Origin: Actinomycetota bacterium
Lineage (GTDB): Bacteria > Actinomycetota > Actinomycetes > Propionibacteriales > Propionibacteriaceae
Direction of reading: 5' to 3'
Assembly: GCA_016213595.1 (NCBI GenBank)
Contig: JACRAA010000441.1
Coordinates: 1-7,960 of the forward strand
DNA: 7,960 nucleotides
Numbering within the stretch: the first letter of the stretch is position 1; the number at the start of each line of letters is the position of its first letter. The notes below the pieces were generated by a model. It saw nothing but the letters and a program-made list of their open reading frames with translations, did not search any database and had not been told where the DNA came from. Shown one piece after another: positions 5,535 to 7,960 of the stretch. The position numbers and the translations under genes are program-made.

Positions 5535-6190
5535 CGACAGAGACCCAGCAGCGGTCAGGGCCTGTGGAAACCGTGGTCCCGCTCCCGTCGCCGCCCCGGC
5601 TACGTCGGAGGCCGTCGCTCGTGGTCGTGTCGGCCCTGCTCGTGATCCTCGGTGCACTGGCGTCGGCATGGGCCTACTCGAGTCTCGGCAACGCGCGCGA
5701 CGTGCTCGCGGTCCGTACGGACGTCTCGCGTGGTCGCACCATCACAGCGGAGAACCTCCAGGTCGTACGGATCGGGCTGGACCCGGCCCTCCAGGTCGTG
5801 CCCGCCGCCGACGCGGGCTCGCTCGTGGGCAGGCAGGCCGCCGTGGACCTCAGGGCGGGCCAGCTGCTCGTACCGTCGGCGCTCACCTCGGAGGTCGTAC
5901 CGGGGCGTGGAAAGTCGGCGGTCGGCCTGTCGCTGACGCCGGCGCAGATGCCGAGCGAACCGCTGCTGGCCGGTGACGAGGTGAGGATCGTGTCGACGCC
6001 GGGGTCGCAGGGCGACGTCGGGACGAGCAGACCGGTCGTGTACCGCGGCCAGGTCATCGGGGTGTCCGAACGAGCCGTCGACGGCACGACTGCGGTCACC
6101 GTCCAGGTGGACGCGGACGTGGCCCCGGAGCTCGCCGCCCGTTCCGCATCCGGCAAGGTGGCGCTGGTCCTCGACTCCCGGGTCCGCTGA
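5531..6190 (+). CDS. Membrane-anchored SAF-domain protein (CpaB/FlgA-like)
   Basis: This 219-residue protein has a short cytoplasmic N terminus ending in RLRRR (23-27), one membrane segment (29-51) and a SAF domain outside the membrane (about 58-120). The domain contains VRTDVSRGRTITAENLQVV and the following LVGRQAAVDLRAGQLLVPSAL. SAF domains of this type occur in CpaB of Tad/Flp pilus systems and in flagellar FlgA. The protein probably assists assembly of the cell-envelope part of the machine encoded downstream. The frame is open upstream to 5345, but that part has poor third-position bias at first and starts inside a palindrome. MTTETQQ at 5531 is the usual type of start. The stop overlaps the next ATG by one base (TGATG), showing translational coupling. 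Confidence 0.85.
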   Translation: MTTETQQRSGPVETVVPLPSPPRLRRRPSLVVVSALLVILGALASAWAYSSLGNARDVLAVRTDVSRGRTITAENLQVVRIGLDPALQVVPAADAGSLVGRQAAVDLRAGQLLVPSALTSEVVPGRGKSAVGLSLTPAQMPSEPLLAGDEVRIVSTPGSQGDVGTSRPVVYRGQVIGVSERAVDGTTAVTVQVDADVAPELAARSASGKVALVLDSRVR

Positions 6191-6978
6191 TGGCCCTCAT
6201 CGTGCTCGCGTCAGCCTCGGGGTCACCGGGGGTGACGACGACAGCACTCGGGATCTCGCTGGTCTGGCATCGGCCGGTCGTCCTCGTCGATGCCGACCCG
6301 GTCGGTGGCTCCTCCGTGCTGGCCGGCTACTTCCAGGGCACGGTGACCGATGACGACGCGATGGTCACCCTCGTCCTCGCCCACCGGGACCGACGCCTCG
6401 CAGAGGTGCTGCCGCAGACCCTGATCACGGTCCCCGGCACGCACGTGTTGGTGCTTCCCGGGCCCAAGTCCCACGCGCAGGCCGGAAGCCTGACCGAGCT
6501 GTGGCCGGCGTTGGCGGTCGAGCTGAGCGCGCTCGAGCAGACGGGCCAGGACGTCATCATCGACATCGGGCGCGAGGGCATGGTCCACTCTCCGCAGGCG
6601 CTCCTTCAGGCTGCGGACCTCGCGCTCCTCGTCATCCGTACCGACCTGCCCGCCCTCGCCGCGGCGCGACAGTGGGCCGCGATGTGGTCAGCCGCGAGCC
6701 AGAGCGGTGCGGGTGCATCCGGCGTCGCTGCCCTCCTCGTGGGCGCGGGGCGGCCGTACGAGGCGTCGGAGGTGGCGAAGGTCCTGGGCATCACGGTGCT
6801 GGAGAGCGTCGCCTGGGACCCGCGGTCCGCGACGATCTTCAGTCAAGGCCAGAAGCCGCCGGGAGGCTCGTGGCCGCAGCGCGACCGGCTCGTCCGGAGC
6901 TACCGTGCGGCGGCTGCCGCCCTCAACCAGCGAGTGGCGGCCCAGCGGCTGGCGATGTCGTCCGGGGACGTGTGGTGA
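6190..6978 (+). CDS. MinD/CpaE-like P-loop protein with degenerate Walker A
   Basis: This 262-residue protein has the fold pattern of the ParA/MinD/CpaE family: an N-terminal P-loop region, VVLVDADP (30-37), and a Walker B-like strand DVIIDIG (121-127), followed by LALLVIRTDLPAL. CpaE-type proteins localise Tad pilus machinery. The P-loop reads S10-G-S-P-G-V-T-T-T18. Aligned to KGGxGKTT, both the signature lysine and the nucleotide-binding lysine are replaced (by S10 and V15), so ATP hydrolysis is doubtful. I recall similar GSPGVTTT loops in other actinobacterial proteins, so this is probably a subfamily trait rather than damage. No frameshift is seen. It begins with a TGATG overlap and ends with a GTGA overlap with the ATPase, and it has no clear ribosome site, so it is translated by coupling. 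Confidence 0.85.
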   Translation: MALIVLASASGSPGVTTTALGISLVWHRPVVLVDADPVGGSSVLAGYFQGTVTDDDAMVTLVLAHRDRRLAEVLPQTLITVPGTHVLVLPGPKSHAQAGSLTELWPALAVELSALEQTGQDVIIDIGREGMVHSPQALLQAADLALLVIRTDLPALAAARQWAAMWSAASQSGAGASGVAALLVGAGRPYEASEVAKVLGITVLESVAWDPRSATIFSQGQKPPGGSWPQRDRLVRSYRAAAAALNQRVAAQRLAMSSGDVW

Positions 6979-7960
6979 CCAGGGAGCCTCCGCGCGTGGG
7001 GGTCGTCTCGGACCCGTCCCAGCTGCCTCTGTTCGCTCGTACCGCCGGCCCGGGTGCCAGGGTGGCCGGCGTCGCCCTGTCCGCCCCCTCGGGAGCTCTC
7101 CACGGATCCCTGTCCCATCATGCAGCCGCCCCGCCGGCCTCCGGGGACTGGGCGGAGGAGGCGTGGAGGCAGGTGATGGCCCCAGGAAGCCCCGAGCAGT
7201 CGTCGGTCGACTGGTCGCTCGTCGCCGCCCTCCGCTCGGCGGCCTCCGAGCGACTCATGCGTGCCCTCGAGGCGAACCCGCACATGGAGGCTCCCGAGCA
7301 GCAGGCGTTGGGGCGGCGCATCATCGCGGAGCTCCTCGAGGAGGAGGCCAAGCAGGCCGCCTCCGCCGGCCGAGGCGCCTTCGACCGTCGCCGAGAGGCC
7401 GCGTTGGCGCACGCCGTGTTCGACGCGTTGTTCCGCTTGGGTCGGCTGCAGCCGCTGGTGGATGACCCGAAGGTCGAGAACGTCACGATCCTCGGCCACG
7501 AGGACGTCTGGCTGGAGTACGACGACGGCCGGCTGGTACGTGGTCCTGCCGTCGCCGACTCCGACGGCGAGCTGATCGACTTCCTCGTCTTCCTCGCGTC
7601 GCGCTCCGAGGTCAACGCCCGGCAGTTCTCCGAAGCCGAGCCGCGACTGCACCTTCGTCTGGACGGGGGCGCCCGGCTCGCAGCGACCGCATGGGTGACT
7701 CCCCGCCCGTCGGTGGTGATCCGGAGGCATCGCCTGCGGCAGGCGACTCTGGCGCAGCTCGTACGGCGTCAGTCGCTGGGGGCGGTGGCGGCGTCCTTCC
7801 TCGCGGCAGCCGTGCGGGCCCGGAGGTCGATCATCGTCGCGGGGCCGCAGGGCGCGGGGAAGACAACCATGCTCCGCGCCCTGTGTGCCGAGATCGGTCC
7901 CATGGAGGCGATCGGCACGTTCGAGACCGAGTACGAGCTGCACCTCCACGAGCTCAAGGA
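6975..7960 (+). CDS. CpaF/TadA-family secretion ATPase (3' end outside window)
   Basis: 328 residues are visible from the GTG at 6975, whose GTGA overlaps the upstream stop. An adjacent GTG at 6972 is possible. After a Pro/Ala-rich N terminus (1-80) comes a helical domain (about 85-150), then LGRLQPLVDDPKVENVTILGHEDVWLEY-type sequence (from about 155), which matches the N-terminal domain of CpaF-like ATPases. Next are the RPSVVIRRHR strand and the Walker A GPQGAGKTT (290-298, K296). The acidic box is FETEYEL (316-322) instead of the usual IEDxxEL. These hexameric cytoplasmic ATPases power Tad/Flp pilus assembly or related secretion. The catalytic Walker B and His box lie beyond the edge. Unlike the preceding protein, its Walker A is intact, so this is the likely energy source of the system. 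A long plus-strand open frame exists only with the GTG start, and the minus-strand open frame across the same bases is a shadow. Confidence 0.93.
   Translation, partial: MTREPPRVGVVSDPSQLPLFARTAGPGARVAGVALSAPSGALHGSLSHHAAAPPASGDWAEEAWRQVMAPGSPEQSSVDWSLVAALRSAASERLMRALEANPHMEAPEQQALGRRIIAELLEEEAKQAASAGRGAFDRRREAALAHAVFDALFRLGRLQPLVDDPKVENVTILGHEDVWLEYDDGRLVRGPAVADSDGELIDFLVFLASRSEVNARQFSEAEPRLHLRLDGGARLAATAWVTPRPSVVIRRHRLRQATLAQLVRRQSLGAVAASFLAAAVRARRSIIVAGPQGAGKTTMLRALCAEIGPMEAIGTFETEYELHLHELK

Noticed and set aside
6900..7949. Minus-strand open frame of 349 codons
   Set aside because: It is antisense to the CpaF-like ATPase, which has an intact Walker A and matching domain order.

Overview
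The window is high-GC, densely packed DNA with strong G/C preference at third codon positions, frequent GTG starts and overlapping stop/start codons. Together with the gene families, this points to an actinobacterium. A Propionibacteriales/Nocardioides-like host is only a guess. The set PLP aminotransferase, GNAT-like protein, trxA and trxB resembles the origin-proximal parA-parB-trx neighbourhood of actinobacteria. In Mycobacterium tuberculosis, for example, trxB2, trxC and cwlM face an oppositely oriented GNAT-like gene next to parB. No cwlM is present here.

Layout: a PLP-dependent aminotransferase runs off the left edge on the minus strand (1-1218). It diverges across an 84-base spacer from a plus-strand GNAT-like protein (1303-1944). 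That gene converges with a minus-strand operon read as trxB (4983-4018), trxA (3978-3655) and an unrecognised 560-residue single-pass membrane protein (3646-1964). The membrane protein has a long disordered acidic cytoplasmic tail carrying four exact-period 18-residue repeats. Upstream of trxB is an exact GGAAT-N18-GTT promoter, the form recognised by SigR/SigH-type redox sigma factors. A C5-A-G5 palindrome overlaps its -35, and a 12-base palindrome fills part of its spacer.

A non-coding stretch of roughly 450-550 bases follows. It holds several short palindromes and a possible plus-strand promoter. A tightly coupled plus-strand operon then begins: a membrane-anchored SAF-domain protein (5531-6190), a MinD/CpaE-like protein lacking both signature Walker A lysines (6190-6978), and a CpaF/TadA-family secretion ATPase (GTG start at 6975, cut by the right edge). 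This looks like the start of an actinobacterial Tad/Flp-type pilus or related secretion locus. TadB/TadC-type membrane proteins and pilins would be expected beyond the window.

The thioredoxin pair supplies NADPH-driven disulfide reduction and appears to be under oxidative (thiol) stress control. The membrane protein is probably co-transcribed with it and has two extracytoplasmic cysteines. The two strongest candidates for undescribed biology are that repeat protein and the layered palindromes at the trxB promoter. I found no RNA genes, insertion sequences or CRISPR arrays.
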